A program made the translations under genes and the position numbers. 64,000 nucleotides of DNA, from positions 124,001-188,000 of the forward strand of contig BBZX01000002.1 in assembly GCA_001305055.1 (NCBI GenBank), read 5' to 3'. The stretch is from Clostridia bacterium UC5.1-1C12. GTDB taxonomy: Bacteria; Bacillota_I; Bacilli_A; Erysipelotrichales; Erysipelotrichaceae. This document shows, in pieces, positions 1-10,819 of this stretch (positions are counted from its first letter, which is position 1; every line of letters begins with the position of its first letter). Under the pieces are notes generated by a model that saw nothing but the letters and a program-made list of their open reading frames with translations, did not search any database and was not told the DNA's origin.

Positions 1-2
1 TG

Positions 3-878
3 ATTGCCGCGGCGCTTGATGAATCCTTAGATACCGCTAAAGCAATGGAGATTATTAATCACTGTGCTTTTAAGGAAAGCTTTACGGTAATTTTAGACGC
101 TGTCAGAAATGAAGAATGGCTGCTGATGAATCGGCAGTATCAAACACCGCTGCATAACGTTCCAAGCCAGCCATTTTCATTGCTGCAGCTGCGTTTTCTT
201 AAAGCCATAACGCTTGATCCCCGTTTATCTTTGTTTGGTGATATCATTGATCTGCCTGAGGATATTGAACCTTTATATACGGTTGATGATATCTATTATT
301 TTGATCAGATCAAGGATGGTGATCCCTATGAATCCGAGGGTTACCGCAGACATTTTCAGGCAATTCATCATGCCTTAAAGCATCGGAAAATGCTGTCGGT
401 CACTTACCAAGGAAAAGCCAAATGCCGTCATATCAATGTTCATCCTTCAAAGCTGGAATACTCACTAAAAGATGATAAATTCAGACTGATCGCAGCCTGT
501 GAAGGACGCTCAATCATCCTGAATCTTGCCCGCGTGATTGAGTGCAGTGAGCTTTCTGATAACTGCATACCATCGCTGCCTAAAACAAAGAAGGCATCTG
601 TGACCGTTGAAATCATTGATGTCAGAAACGCGCTGGAACGGGCAATGCTGCATTTTGCCAATTATGAAAAAGAAACACGGCAAATTTCAGATACGGTGTA
701 TCATATGAAATGTTCATATAATAAAAGTGATGAGACGGAAGTGCTGATTCGGTTTCTCTCATTTGGACCAATGCTGCGTGTTTTAGAACCGGCATCGTTT
801 GTGAAACAAATAAATGAACGCTTGTTAAAACAGGCCAAACTGATTAAACAGAATGAACTTGCTGAAAATCATAATTAA
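3..878 (+). CDS. WYL-domain transcriptional regulator, 5' end outside the window
   Basis: The reading frame is open to the left edge of the window, so the start codon and probably an N-terminal HTH lie upstream. What remains is about 290 residues. The middle part (around ALKHRKMLSVTYQGK) looks like the WYL fold, and the last 80 residues resemble the WCX extension of such regulators. WYL proteins are usually DNA-binding regulators that sense nucleic acids or small ligands. A strong terminator follows, so the gene is not in one transcript with the RNA-repair genes 0.4 kb downstream, though WYL regulators do occur near RNA- and DNA-repair loci. Family assignment is good; the target is unknown. 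Confidence 0.65.
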   Translation: MAAALDESLDTAKAMEIINHCAFKESFTVILDAVRNEEWLLMNRQYQTPLHNVPSQPFSLLQLRFLKAITLDPRLSLFGDIIDLPEDIEPLYTVDDIYYFDQIKDGDPYESEGYRRHFQAIHHALKHRKMLSVTYQGKAKCRHINVHPSKLEYSLKDDKFRLIAACEGRSIILNLARVIECSELSDNCIPSLPKTKKASVTVEIIDVRNALERAMLHFANYEKETRQISDTVYHMKCSYNKSDETEVLIRFLSFGPMLRVLEPASFVKQINERLLKQAKLIKQNELAENHN

Positions 879-889
879 GTGAATACTTG

Positions 890-918
890 CGCCATTGAGA
901 AATTCAATGGTGTTTTTT
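890..918 (+). terminator. Intrinsic terminator after the WYL gene
   Basis: CGCCATTGA and TCAATGGTG form a 9-bp stem with one G-T pair and a 5-nt loop, followed by six T. It separates the WYL gene from the tRNA-like RNA. Confidence 0.8.
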
Positions 919-950
919 CGCATTATATAAGTTCGCAGCTTTTTTCCATG

Positions 951-1091
951 ATTATCCAGACAGTATCCCGTAAACTATGGGTACAAGGTCATCGATACGC
1001 CGGGCGTTTCATTTCCCGCAGTGCCTGAGGCTTGCCGTAAGGTATGCTGGTGATTCTTGGATACAGGTTCGATTCCTGTTCGGATTATCCA
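951..1091 (+). ncRNA. tRNA-like RNA of the SPFH-RtcB RNA-repair locus
   Basis: About 141 nt that fold like a tRNA with an enlarged anticodon arm. The T-arm is perfect: ACAGG (1063-1067), loop TTCGATT, CCTGT (1075-1079). It abuts an acceptor-like stem of 951-960 with 1080-1088, which has one T-T mismatch and one bulged A. CCA is encoded at 1089-1091. Two bases (961-962) separate the acceptor from a D-like hairpin, 963-969 with 979-984 (one bulged T). The anticodon position holds a long arm: TCATC 989-993 with GGTGA 1049-1053, and ATAC 995-998 with GTAT 1042-1045. The D-like loop lacks the usual GG and there is no 7-base anticodon loop, so ordinary decoding is unlikely. Comparative work on RNA-repair systems (Burroughs and Aravind) describes a tRNA-like RNA as the partner of SPFH/RtcB operons. 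The exact ends are inferred. Confidence 0.7.
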
Positions 1092-1093
1092 TC

Positions 1094-1137
1094 CGTCTTG
1101 GTAAGAAAACTTAGCCGAAAGGCCCATTGTAAAGACG
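1094..1137 (+). other. Second structured hairpin between tRNA-like RNA and SPFH gene
   Basis: CGTCTT (1094-1099) pairs with AAGACG (1132-1137). Inside are GGTAAG/CTTAGCC with an AAAA loop and a competing GCC-GAAA-GGC hairpin (1114-1123). There is no T-run, so it is not a terminator. It may be a processing or leader element joining the RNA to the SPFH mRNA. In 1140-1300 I see no gene or clear site, only leader before the SPFH ribosome site. Confidence 0.4.
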
Positions 1138-1315
1138 AGGCTGCACTCAGCTGCCATTTGCGGGCTGTAAATAATCTGTCTGCCTTGCCGGTTTTCGGAT
1201 ACCGATGATGAGATCATTAAAGCCATAGCTCAGCTCCCGCTTATTGTTTCCGTCATCTTAAGAAAGCTGCCGCATTCAGATTATGCAGACTGGTCTAATT
1301 AAAGGAGGAACTGTG

Positions 1316-2413
1316 ATGAAACAGATTATAAATGAAAATGAAAGAGGCTTATTATTTAAAAAGGGTTTATTCGTGAAGCTGCTGATGCCGGGCTGTGTCC
1401 GCAATTTCAGCAAATCTAAAGAAATTAAAATTGTATCGCTGAATGATGAATTTCAAATCGAAGATTATGATTTAAACATCTTCCTCAGCAATCCTGAGTT
1501 AGCATCTCAGCTTGATCTTGTTGAAATTAAAGATCAAACCTTTGTACTGCACTTTGTAAATGACTGCTTTGCCGGTTGTCTGACAAGAGGCCGCCGCGCA
1601 TTTTGGAATGTCTATGATAAACATACATTTGTAACTGTAGATACGTCCAATGTAGAAGTGGCAGAAGACTTTCCCAAATATTTATTCGCTAAAATCTCAA
1701 AGCAGCTTTATACGAAAGTCGATGTAGCGGCTCATGAAAAGGCACTGCTTTTTATCGATAAGAAATTGAATCGTGTATTAAATGGCGGTACTTACTATTT
1801 TTGGAATAATGAATCGGAAATTACCGTCCAGCATGTTGATACACGGCTTCTGCAGATGGATATCTGCGGTCAGGAAATGCTGACGCTGGATAAGGTGACA
1901 TTGCGTATCAACTTTGTCTGCCGTTATGCGGTAAAGGATGCTGTGCGTCTTTGTACGGAGATTGCTGACTTCCAAAATCAGATCTATGTTGTCTTTCAGC
2001 AAGTGCTGCGCGAATTTGTCGGCAGGTACCGCCTTGATGAAATCTTAGAAAATAAAGAACAAATGTCAGAGTATGTTTATCAGGCAGTCAAGGTAAGAGA
2101 AGATGAATTCTATATCAGCATCAAGGATGCCGGTTTAAAAGATATTATTCTGCCCGGTGAAATCCGCAATATCATGAATACTGTGTTAATTGCGGAAAAG
2201 CGGGCACAGGCTAATGTTATTACCCGCCGAGAAGAAGTCGCTTCCACAAGAAGCCTGTTGAATACCGCAAAGCTCATGGATGAAAATCAGACATTATATA
2301 AATTAAAAGAACTCGAATATTTAGAGAAGATCTGCGAAAAAGTTGGCACAATCACCGTCAACGGCGGTAACGATCTGCTTGCCAATCTTCGTAATCTGAT
2401 GAAAGGAGATTAA
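1316..2413 (+). CDS. SPFH/band-7 (slipin-like) protein of RNA-repair operon
   Basis: A 365-residue protein. The start at ATG 1316 is set by AAAGGAGG at 1301-1308. The central part (roughly 140-310, from VDVAAHEKALLFIDKKLNRVLNGG to the AEKRAQANVITRREE helix) has the SPFH pattern: 'G.h...L..G.Y.F', then a long alpha segment rich in Ala/Glu/Arg. Unlike membrane slipins there is no N-terminal hydrophobic helix, so it is probably cytoplasmic and oligomeric. It lies between the tRNA-like RNA and rtcB, with only one base between its stop and the rtcB start. In such operons the SPFH protein is thought to act as a scaffold for the RNA and the ligase. The role is inferred from context; the family call is firm. 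Confidence 0.75.
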   Translation: MKQIINENERGLLFKKGLFVKLLMPGCVRNFSKSKEIKIVSLNDEFQIEDYDLNIFLSNPELASQLDLVEIKDQTFVLHFVNDCFAGCLTRGRRAFWNVYDKHTFVTVDTSNVEVAEDFPKYLFAKISKQLYTKVDVAAHEKALLFIDKKLNRVLNGGTYYFWNNESEITVQHVDTRLLQMDICGQEMLTLDKVTLRINFVCRYAVKDAVRLCTEIADFQNQIYVVFQQVLREFVGRYRLDEILENKEQMSEYVYQAVKVREDEFYISIKDAGLKDIILPGEIRNIMNTVLIAEKRAQANVITRREEVASTRSLLNTAKLMDENQTLYKLKELEYLEKICEKVGTITVNGGNDLLANLRNLMKGD

Positions 2414-2414
2414 G

Positions 2415-3616
2415 ATGTTAGAAATAAAGGGAAAATACAATAGTGCAAAGGTATTTACCGATACCATCGAGGAATCGGCGATTGAACAGATTCAGACTTT
2501 ATGTGACATGCCTTATACATCAGGCCTTAAAATCCGCATCATGCCTGATGTTCATGCCGGTGCTGGCTGTACGATTGGAACTACGATGGAAATTAAAGAT
2601 AAAGTGGTACCTAATCTGGTGGGCGTGGATATCGGCTGCGGGATGGAGGTTGTGCATCTGGCAGAAACAAAATTAGATCTTGAAAAATTGGATCAGATCA
2701 TTCATGCACGCATTCCATCAGGTTTTCATATCCGTACTCAGCCTCATGCTTACAGTGAAAAATCAATCTTCATGAACTGAAGTGCGCGCCTTTTGTCAAG
2801 CTTGACAGAGCGGTGAAAAGTATCGGTACATTGGGCGGCGGCAATCATTTCATTGAAATTGACAGAGACGATGAAGGACAGCTGTATCTGGTTATTCACT
2901 CAGGCAGCCGTCATTTAGGCAACGAGGCGGCGCATCATTATCAGCGGCTTGGCTGGCAGAGAATGAACCATTTTGATCCTAAAACAATTGCTGATATGAT
3001 TGTGGAATATCGCAGAAGCGGCCGTGAACAGGATATACAAGGAGAGATTGAACGTCTGAAAAATATTCAGCGCTCAGATATTCCGGCTTCGCTGGCTTAT
3101 GTCGAGGAGGATTTGTTTGAAGACTATCTTCATGACCTTGCAATTATTCAGCAATTTGCGATGCTGAACCGTCAGGCAATCGCTGATGAAATTATGACGG
3201 CGATGAATCTTCATGCTGTCGATCAATTTACAACCATTCATAACTATATCGATACTGAAAGTATGATTCTTAGAAAAGGGGCTGTGTCAGCCAAAAAGGG
3301 AGAAATCCTTTTGATTCCGATTAATATGCGTGATGGTTCACTGATCTGTATGGGCAAGGGGAATCCGGACTGGAATGCATCGGCACCGCATGGCGCCGGC
3401 CGTTTGTTCAGCCGAATGTCTGCCCGTAAGCAGTTTACTTTGGAAGCTTTTAAGGCATCAATGGAAGGAATCTATACAACTTCAATACAACCGGATACAT
3501 TAGATGAATGTCCTATGGCTTACAAAGATATGAATGAAATCATAAACAATATAGAACCCACCGTGGAGCTTATAAAAATTATAAAACCAATCTACAATTT
3601 CAAGGCAGGTGAATAA
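2415..3616 (+). CDS. rtcB: RNA-splicing ligase RtcB (one frameshift)
   Basis: RtcB joins RNA ends carrying 2',3'-cyclic or 3'-phosphate to 5'-OH ends, using GTP and Mn2+. Present are PDVHAGAGCTIG, the metal-binding Cys in GVDIGCGM, GTLGGGNHFIEID, HSGSRHLG, the His region TTIHNYID and the C-terminal PHGAGR..SR..A block, giving about 400 residues in all, which is normal. The frame breaks near 2768: adding one A to the run in GTGAAAAATC restores a continuous SEKINLHELK reading into the second half. The start ATG 2415 is one base after the SPFH stop. It is the core enzyme of the repair operon with the downstream nucleotidyltransferase, whose start lies at the rtcB stop. The identity is certain; whether the break is real is doubtful. 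Confidence 0.9.
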
Positions 3617-3617
3617 A

Positions 3618-4366
3618 ATGCGGAATCAGGTTCAAGAAAAATTAAATCAGATAGCTCAGGATCATCATGTGCGAATCCTCTTTGCTGCTGAATCGGGCAG
3701 CCGAGCTTGGGGCTTTGCCTCTGCGGACAGTGATTATGATGTGCGTTTTATCTATGCAAGAAAGTGGTCTGATTATTTAAAATTAGATAAACAGCGTGAT
3801 GTGATTGAATTACCGGTGGATGCCGTTTGGGATATCAATGGCTGGGATGTGAAAAAGGCACTTAAGCTGCTGCATGATGGCAATCCAACGCTTTTGGAGT
3901 GGCTGCATTCGCCGATTATCTATCAAACCTCAGCCGCGGCAGAGCAATTGCTCCAGTGTCCGCAAACTTTTAATATTCGCCGTGCTGTATATCATTATTT
4001 AAAAATTGCTGAAAATGTATATGCTCAATGCAGCGGCAGTCAGATTCAGCCTAAAAGTATCTCTATGTAATGCGCGGACTGCTTGCGTGTCAGTGGATAA
4101 TCGAAAAAGCTTGTCCGCCGCCGGTGTTGTTCACCGATTTGATGGCAGCCGAACTGAACGATCCATTGAGTCAGATACTTCTCGATTTGACGGCGGCAAA
4201 GCAGCGGGCTTGTGAAAAAGAGACCGTGAATCGAATTGAAGCGCTGGATCTATTCATTGAAAGTCAGCTGACAGCTTTAAACCTAAAGGCTGAAGCATTG
4301 ATTATACAGGATGTACAGTCATGGGAGCCATTTAATGAATGCTTTATGCGCATTCTTCAATCATAA
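3618..4366 (+). CDS. RlaP-type nucleotidyltransferase of RNA-repair operon (one frameshift)
   Basis: The N-terminal pol-beta nucleotidyltransferase fold shows GSRAWGF then SDYDVRFIY, the GS...DxD metal site. The family is the RNA-repair-associated polymerase-beta group (PF10127, RlaP), about 250 residues here. The frame breaks at 4057: CCTAAAAGTATCTC needs one more A to read PKKYLYVMRGLLACQWI, the typical middle of the family. GTG 3609 overlaps the rtcB stop, but ATG 3618 fits the AAGGCAGG ribosome site better. It is expected to add or repair nucleotides at RNA 3' ends, possibly of the tRNA-like RNA; this is inference from operon association. It ends the RNA-repair operon. Confidence 0.75.
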
Positions 4367-4438
4367 ATTTGCTGTTTACGATGACTGTTTATTTATCTGC
4401 AAAATCTAAAGAGATAGTACAATTAATTCTGATTGCAA

Positions 4439-4495
4439 TTGACTAACTTTTCTGTGTGTGGTATATTTATAACATAAAGATATAAATATACCACA
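4439..4495 (+). promoter_or_regulatory. Promoter with a 15-bp palindrome over the -10 box
   Basis: TTGACT (4439-4444) and TATATT (4462-4467), 17 bp apart, precede the DUF3796 gene. A perfect inverted repeat, TGTGGTATATTTATA (4457-4471) and its complement (4481-4495) with a 9-bp spacer, covers the -10 box and the likely transcript start. It is the probable operator of the XRE protein encoded in the same transcript. Confidence 0.7.
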
Positions 4496-4508
4496 TAGGA
4501 GGAATATT

Positions 4509-4874
4509 ATGAAAAGTCATAAATATTTATATGGTGCAATGAGCTTACTTTCATTATTAGGCTTTATCGGCATATTTACAGAAGAAAAAGGATTTCTGGG
4601 CTTCTTCGCGTTTGCTGTTAATTTAGAATATTTTTTTATAAAATCTGATGAAATGTTGGAAGAGTATATGAATAAATCAGCTTCAAGGGCATTTTATTGT
4701 GGAATGATTATGACTGCTGTCATTACAACAATCTGTTTTCTATTCCAAAATCGAGCCGGACATGATGCTCTTTCAATAGGCTTTGCATCCGGCTGGGCTG
4801 TTTCAGTTATCGTCTATGCTTTATCTACGGCATTTTACGGCTTTAAAGAAAAGTGGGAATTAAGTAATGATTGA
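4509..4874 (+). CDS. DUF3796 family membrane protein
   Basis: 121 residues with three or four hydrophobic segments (about 8-25, 30-45, 60-80, 90-110). ATG 4509 follows AGGAGG. DUF3796 proteins are small integral membrane proteins usually encoded next to a small XRE regulator, exactly as here: the last codons overlap the next gene by 8 bases. Biochemical role unknown; such pairs behave like autoregulated stress or antimicrobial-response modules, which is inference. Confidence 0.7.
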   Translation: MKSHKYLYGAMSLLSLLGFIGIFTEEKGFLGFFAFAVNLEYFFIKSDEMLEEYMNKSASRAFYCGMIMTAVITTICFLFQNRAGHDALSIGFASGWAVSVIVYALSTAFYGFKEKWELSND

Positions 4875-5064
4875 GAACAGAATTAAAGAATTCCGAGCAA
4901 AAAATGACATGAAGCAAGAGGACTTAGCACAATTGGTAGGTGTACGCCGAGAGACAATTGGCAATCTTGAAAAGGGGCGATACAATCCCTCTTTGGTTTT
5001 GGCTTGGAATATAGCAAAAGTATTTGGTGTCACTATTGAGGAGATTTTCACTGTTATGCCATAA
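4867..5064 (+). CDS. XRE-family HTH regulator, minimal form
   Basis: 65 residues that consist almost only of a HTH_3 domain: [22 protein letters not shown] then [35 protein letters not shown] in the usual order. It overlaps the DUF3796 gene and is probably translated by coupling. This short type (about 65-70 residues, dimerising through the HTH fold) commonly represses its own operon; the palindrome at 4457-4495 is a fitting operator. Confidence 0.85.
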   Translation: MIENRIKEFRAKNDMKQEDLAQLVGVRRETIGNLEKGRYNPSLVLAWNIAKVFGVTIEEIFTVMP

Positions 5065-5093
5065 GTGGCTGATTATAAATTTAATAAAGAAAA

Positions 5094-5137
5094 CCATCGG
5101 TTATGAATCCCTGTCATGCATAATCGATGGTTTTTTT
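5094..5137 (+). terminator. Intrinsic terminator after the XRE gene
   Basis: CCATCGGTTATG (5094-5105) pairs with CATAATCGATGG (5119-5130), 12 bp with one G-T pair, followed by seven T. Confidence 0.85.
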
Positions 5138-5291
5138 CAGCCAATATCTTTTGTTTGTGTACAAAGCTTTATTGTCCTAAAGTCAAAATATCTTTTATTT
5201 TACGGCTATTATTGCCATGATTAATGATTCCCTTACGCTTTTTCTCTACTCAAAAGAAAAAAGCGTTGCGGAAAAGTATTCGCAGAAATGA

Positions 5292-6791
<1,500 letters not shown>

Positions 6792-6880
6792 TTTCCAATT
6801 GATTTTTTCCCCTTCTATGCGGAATATAAAGCATTGGAAGGAAATTGTAAAAAGTGTCATAATGGTATCAAGGTGATAAC

Positions 6881-8762
6881 ATGTTAAATAAAATCGACTA
6901 TCGAATTTTAGAACTATTAGCTAAAAACAAAGAAGGCATATCCAGTAAGAGCATATCCTTTTCATTATCTAAAAGCTCTAAAACCATTCAAAACCGCATC
7001 CCGCTTTTAAACGATGAATTGAAATCTTATGGCGCCACAATCCTCGTGAAAAAGGGCATCGGTTATGAATTGAAAGTTGATGACGAAGACCTATTTAACA
7101 GGATATGGCAGCATGAAGAAGCCTCTGAGGATGATGTTATTGATAAGCTCATTCAGGAATTGATTAAAACGGATGGCTATATCAAGGCTGATGATTTAGT
7201 TGCGAGTCTGTATATTTCTAAGTCAACCTTAACCAAAGCACTGAATCAGCTTCGGGGCATCTTAGCAAACTATAACCTTGAAATTGAGGTAAAGCCTCAT
7301 TATGGACTTAGAATCCATGGCAATGAATTTGATTATCGCCGTTTTATATCCAGTAATTATGTACAGAAATGTTTAGTGAAGGAATCAATGTTTAAATCTA
7401 TTGATGAGGATAACGATGTTTATGAAAAAATAAGAAATATCGTGAACAATGCGTTCGGAACATGTAATTACAGCTTGCCTGAGTATTTAACCGACGCTTG
7501 ATCCGCCATTTATACATTTCAATCAAAAGAATCATGAAAGGGAATACGATTGATTTCAGTTTAGAGAGCGCGCATTGTTCACAAAATGAAGATAAGCTGA
7601 TGGATTTGATTATTCAGCAGCTGGAAGCGGAATTCTCCATTCAGTTTAATGATTCAGAACAGGAATATGTTTTGCTGCAGCTGCTTTCTAAGCAGGAAAT
7701 TGACCAAAAAGACAGCTCACAGGTACCTGAAGAAATCAACGAACTTGTTGAAAAGATTCTGATCTATTTGCGTGATAACATGAATTTTAATTTTCTGAAT
7801 GACTTCAATTTGAGAATCATGCTTGGCCTGCATCTAGTCCCCTTAAATTCCGGCTTGAGCATGGCATCGTATTGAAAAATCCGATTATTGAGGAGGTTCG
7901 GCTGCAATGCATCAGCGGCTATGATTTGGCGATTGTCGCGACACATATGATTGAAGAAGCATGGGGTTATCCTATCTCTGAATCAGAAATCAGTTATTTC
8001 GCATTGCATTTTGACGTAGCTTTAAAGAAGGAAAAACAGCTGATATCGAAAAAGAAGGTGCTGGTGGTTTGCGGAAGCGGCCGGGCCAGCTCCCAGCTGA
8101 TTTATTATAATTTCCAGCAATACTTCTCCCAATTCATTGAGACCATTGATATTTGTGATGTGAATCAGGTAGAGGCAATGCTTGAAAGTCATCAAATTGA
8201 TTATATCTTTACAACTGTGCCGTTGAAAATAAAAACATCCGTTCCAATCTTTGAATTTTCATTCTTCTTGAATGAGGACAGCATTCAGAAAATCAAGTCG
8301 GTGCTGACCAATGAAATTCAAATCAAAGATATCGTACAGTTTTTTAAACCGGAATTATTCTTTACGAATGTGGAAGCAGCGAATAAGGATGAAGCGCTGG
8401 CTGTTATCTTTAAGCGGTTGCGTGAAAATATCGAGCTGCCGGATGAGTTTGAAGAACTGGTATTGGAAAGAGAGAAATTTTCATCCACGGATCTGCTGCC
8501 GCATGTTGCACTGCCGCATCCGAATAAAACATGTACAGAGTCAACCTTCATTTCTGTAACGATGCTGAAAAAGCCGATTGAATGGAATAAACAGAAGGTT
8601 TGGATCATTTTTCTGATTTCGATGAGTAAAACATCCAGTGAGAAATATAAGTTCTTATATGAATGGATCATAAAACTGTTGTCTAAAAACAATACCGTTC
8701 AGCGGCTGATTGATAACGGAAATTATGAAACTTTTGTTGAGGAATTGATGCGGTTGAATTAA
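6881..8762 (+). CDS. LicR-like PRD/EIIB/EIIA transcriptional regulator (two frameshifts)
   Basis: About 627 residues once joined, matching LicR/MtlR-type activators. In order: N-terminal HTH (residues 5-60), a second HTH (about 95-150, YISKSTLTKALNQLRG), PRD1, PRD2 with ALHFDVAL, an EIIB-GAT-like domain with VVCGSGRASSQLIYYNF, and a C-terminal EIIA-Fru-like domain with HVALPHPN. Breaks at about 7495 (one T missing, reading LTDALIRHLY) and 7848 (one C missing, reading LNSRLEHGIVLKNP). Such proteins activate sugar operons and are controlled by PTS phosphorylation of the PRD, EIIB and EIIA histidines and cysteine. Position between bglA and the EIIC-EIIB-EIIA genes makes it their regulator. Confidence 0.8.
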
Positions 8763-8774
8763 AGGAGGAAGTTT

Positions 8775-9565
8775 GTGAATCAAATACGATTAGAGAAAGC
8801 CTATAATTTCAGAGATATAGGCGGTTATGAAACTAGTGAAGGACTTGTGGTGAAGAAAGGCTTACTGTATCGCTCGGATGAATTAAGCAAGCTGAGTGAG
8901 GCAGATATTGAAACGATCCGCAAGCTGAACATTAAAACGATTATTGACTATCGCTCCGAGCGGGAAAGAGTCAATAATGAGGATAAAGTCATCCCGGGTG
9001 CCAAAGTGATCTATCTTGATCCTAAGGCAGATGTCGCGGCGCTGGCAAGTTCAGATAACAAGCATCTGCTTGAACAGCGGTCCGACAAGATTACAGCGAA
9101 ACAGGCTTATGATATGATGTCATCCCAGAACCGCGAATTTGTATTAGCATCCTCGTCAAAAGAGAGCTATTCAAAAATGCTGCATTTGCTGCTGGATATG
9201 AATAACTGCGGCATTGTTCAACATTGCCGCGGCGGCAAAGACCGCACCGGTTATGGGATTGCCTTAATCTTGCTGCTGCTTGGGGTGGATCAGAAAACCG
9301 TTGTGGAAGATTATATGCTTACCAATGTATGCAAGCATGAGAAGAATACACGCAGCTTGGCGGAAGCTATGAGCAAACGCACAATGAAGATTTTGTATTA
9401 GCTTTGCGTTATCTTAAGGAAGCAAGAGAGGAATTTCTTTTAGGGGCATTGAATATGATCAATGATTCTTATGGCGGTATTGAAAACTATGCCAGCCAAG
9501 AATTAAATTTCGGTCCGGAGAAGATCGAGGAATTAAAGAAAAATTATCTGGAGGAAAGAAAATGA
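8775..9565 (+). CDS. Tyrosine-protein phosphatase, PTP/DSP-like (one frameshift)
   Basis: GTG 8775 follows AAAGGAGG closely behind the regulator. The signature HCRGGKDRTGYG contains the catalytic Cys and Arg of the C-x5-R loop, with the N-terminal NFRDIGGY typical of Y_phosphatase3 proteins. The frame ends at 9401 in the raw sequence, but adding one A near 9382 reads TNEDFVLALRYLKEARE and continues to a TGA at 9563-9565, giving about 263 residues, normal for the family. Its stop overlaps the EIIC start. Location inside a beta-glucoside PTS operon suggests dephosphorylation of a sugar phosphate or a regulatory protein; the substrate is unknown. Confidence 0.75.
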
Positions 9566-10818
9566 AATTTGATAATTTGAAGGATGGTTTAAATAAGTTT
9601 TCCATAGCTTTTTCAAATAATGTTTATATGAAAGCTTTATCACAGGGAATGATGGGGACAATGTCATTAATGATGGTAAGCTCAGTGTTTACCTTGATCG
9701 GAGCCATTGATATCGGACCAACACAGGCATTTATGCAAAGCACAGGGATCCTTGCAGTCTGTAAACTGATTTCTACGATGACGATAGATATTATCTCTGT
9801 ATATATCGCATTCTTAGTTGCTTATAAATTAGGTGACATCATGAAGAAAGATGCCGTTAACTGCGGAATCATGGGTTTGCTGGCTTTCTTTATCCTTTGT
9901 CCGTTAGCTGAGGGTGAAGCCTTTGCAGTCAGCAGCTTCGGAAGTCAGGGTGTATTTACTGCCTTATTCGGTTCACTGATAGCAGCACGTTTATATATCT
10001 GGGCAGTTGATCATAAGCTGACCATTAAAATGCCTGATTCTGTGCCGCCATTTGTAGCTAATTCATTTGCGGCAATCATTCCGGGTATTTTGGTTGCTTT
10101 ATTGTTTGCGATTATTGCGAATGTGATGACATTGACACCTTATGGTACAGTAACATCAATGCTGATGACATTTATTCAGAAACCATTCATGCATCTGGGA
10201 AACAATGTATTCTCAGCAATGATCGTCGTAGCATTTATTGAATTATTATGGTTCTTTGGTATGCATGGTGTTGTGACCATGATGCCGGTTATCATGATGC
10301 TTTGGATGGAACCTCAGATGGCAAACCTTTCAGCATATTCAGCCGGTGAGGCATTGCCTTATTTATTTACATTCGGCTTTGTATTAGGCAATCGCGGTGC
10401 ACGTTCATTAGCTGTTTCATTCCACTGCATGTTTAATTGCAAATCAGAAAGACTTAAGGCAACAGGTAAGCTTGGTTTAGTTCCGGCGTTGTTTGGAATT
10501 TCCGAACCAATCAAATTCGGTATTCCTCAGGTAATGAACATTCGTATGCTGATTCCATTGATGCTGACGCCGGCGGTTTCCGTATTAAGTGCTTATCTAT
10601 TGACAATAATTGGCTTTTTACCTTATACAAATGGTGTAACGCTGCCTACCGGCTTTCCGGTTATCATCAGCGGATTCTTTACAAATGGCTGGCAGGGAAT
10701 CATTGCTCAGCTCGTTCAGTTAGTTTTATGTTATATTATTTATATTCCGTTTATGCGCAGAGAAGACAAATTTGCCTGTGCTGAGGAAGCTGAAATTTTA
10801 AAACAACAGGAGGCTTAA
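9562..10818 (+). CDS. PTS EIIC, lactose/cellobiose family
   Basis: 418 residues, with about ten hydrophobic segments. It starts MKFDNLKDGLNKFSIAFSNN, similar to LicC/CelB, and has the conserved WFFGMHGV and LFGISEPIKFGIP loops that form the sugar-binding site in this family. The gene is intact and overlaps the phosphatase stop by four bases. EIIB starts two bases after its stop. It is the membrane transporter for a beta-glucoside that BglA then hydrolyses. Confidence 0.85.
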   Translation: MKFDNLKDGLNKFSIAFSNNVYMKALSQGMMGTMSLMMVSSVFTLIGAIDIGPTQAFMQSTGILAVCKLISTMTIDIISVYIAFLVAYKLGDIMKKDAVNCGIMGLLAFFILCPLAEGEAFAVSSFGSQGVFTALFGSLIAARLYIWAVDHKLTIKMPDSVPPFVANSFAAIIPGILVALLFAIIANVMTLTPYGTVTSMLMTFIQKPFMHLGNNVFSAMIVVAFIELLWFFGMHGVVTMMPVIMMLWMEPQMANLSAYSAGEALPYLFTFGFVLGNRGARSLAVSFHCMFNCKSERLKATGKLGLVPALFGISEPIKFGIPQVMNIRMLIPLMLTPAVSVLSAYLLTIIGFLPYTNGVTLPTGFPVIISGFFTNGWQGIIAQLVQLVLCYIIYIPFMRREDKFACAEEAEILKQQEA

Positions 10819-10819
10819 T

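Noticed and set aside
975..1226. 83-codon frame on the minus strand
   Set aside because: It lies opposite the folded tRNA-like RNA, has no ribosome site and no recognisable similarity.
2760..2815. Programmed frameshift in rtcB
   Set aside because: No slippery heptamer with a downstream structure is seen, and the same type of one-base loss occurs all over the window.
5236..5267. Hairpin CGCTTTTTCT/AGAAAAAAGCG before bglA as a terminator or antiterminator target
   Set aside because: No T-run follows on either strand and the nearby regulator is an activator-type LicR protein rather than a BglG antiterminator, so I kept it only as a remark.
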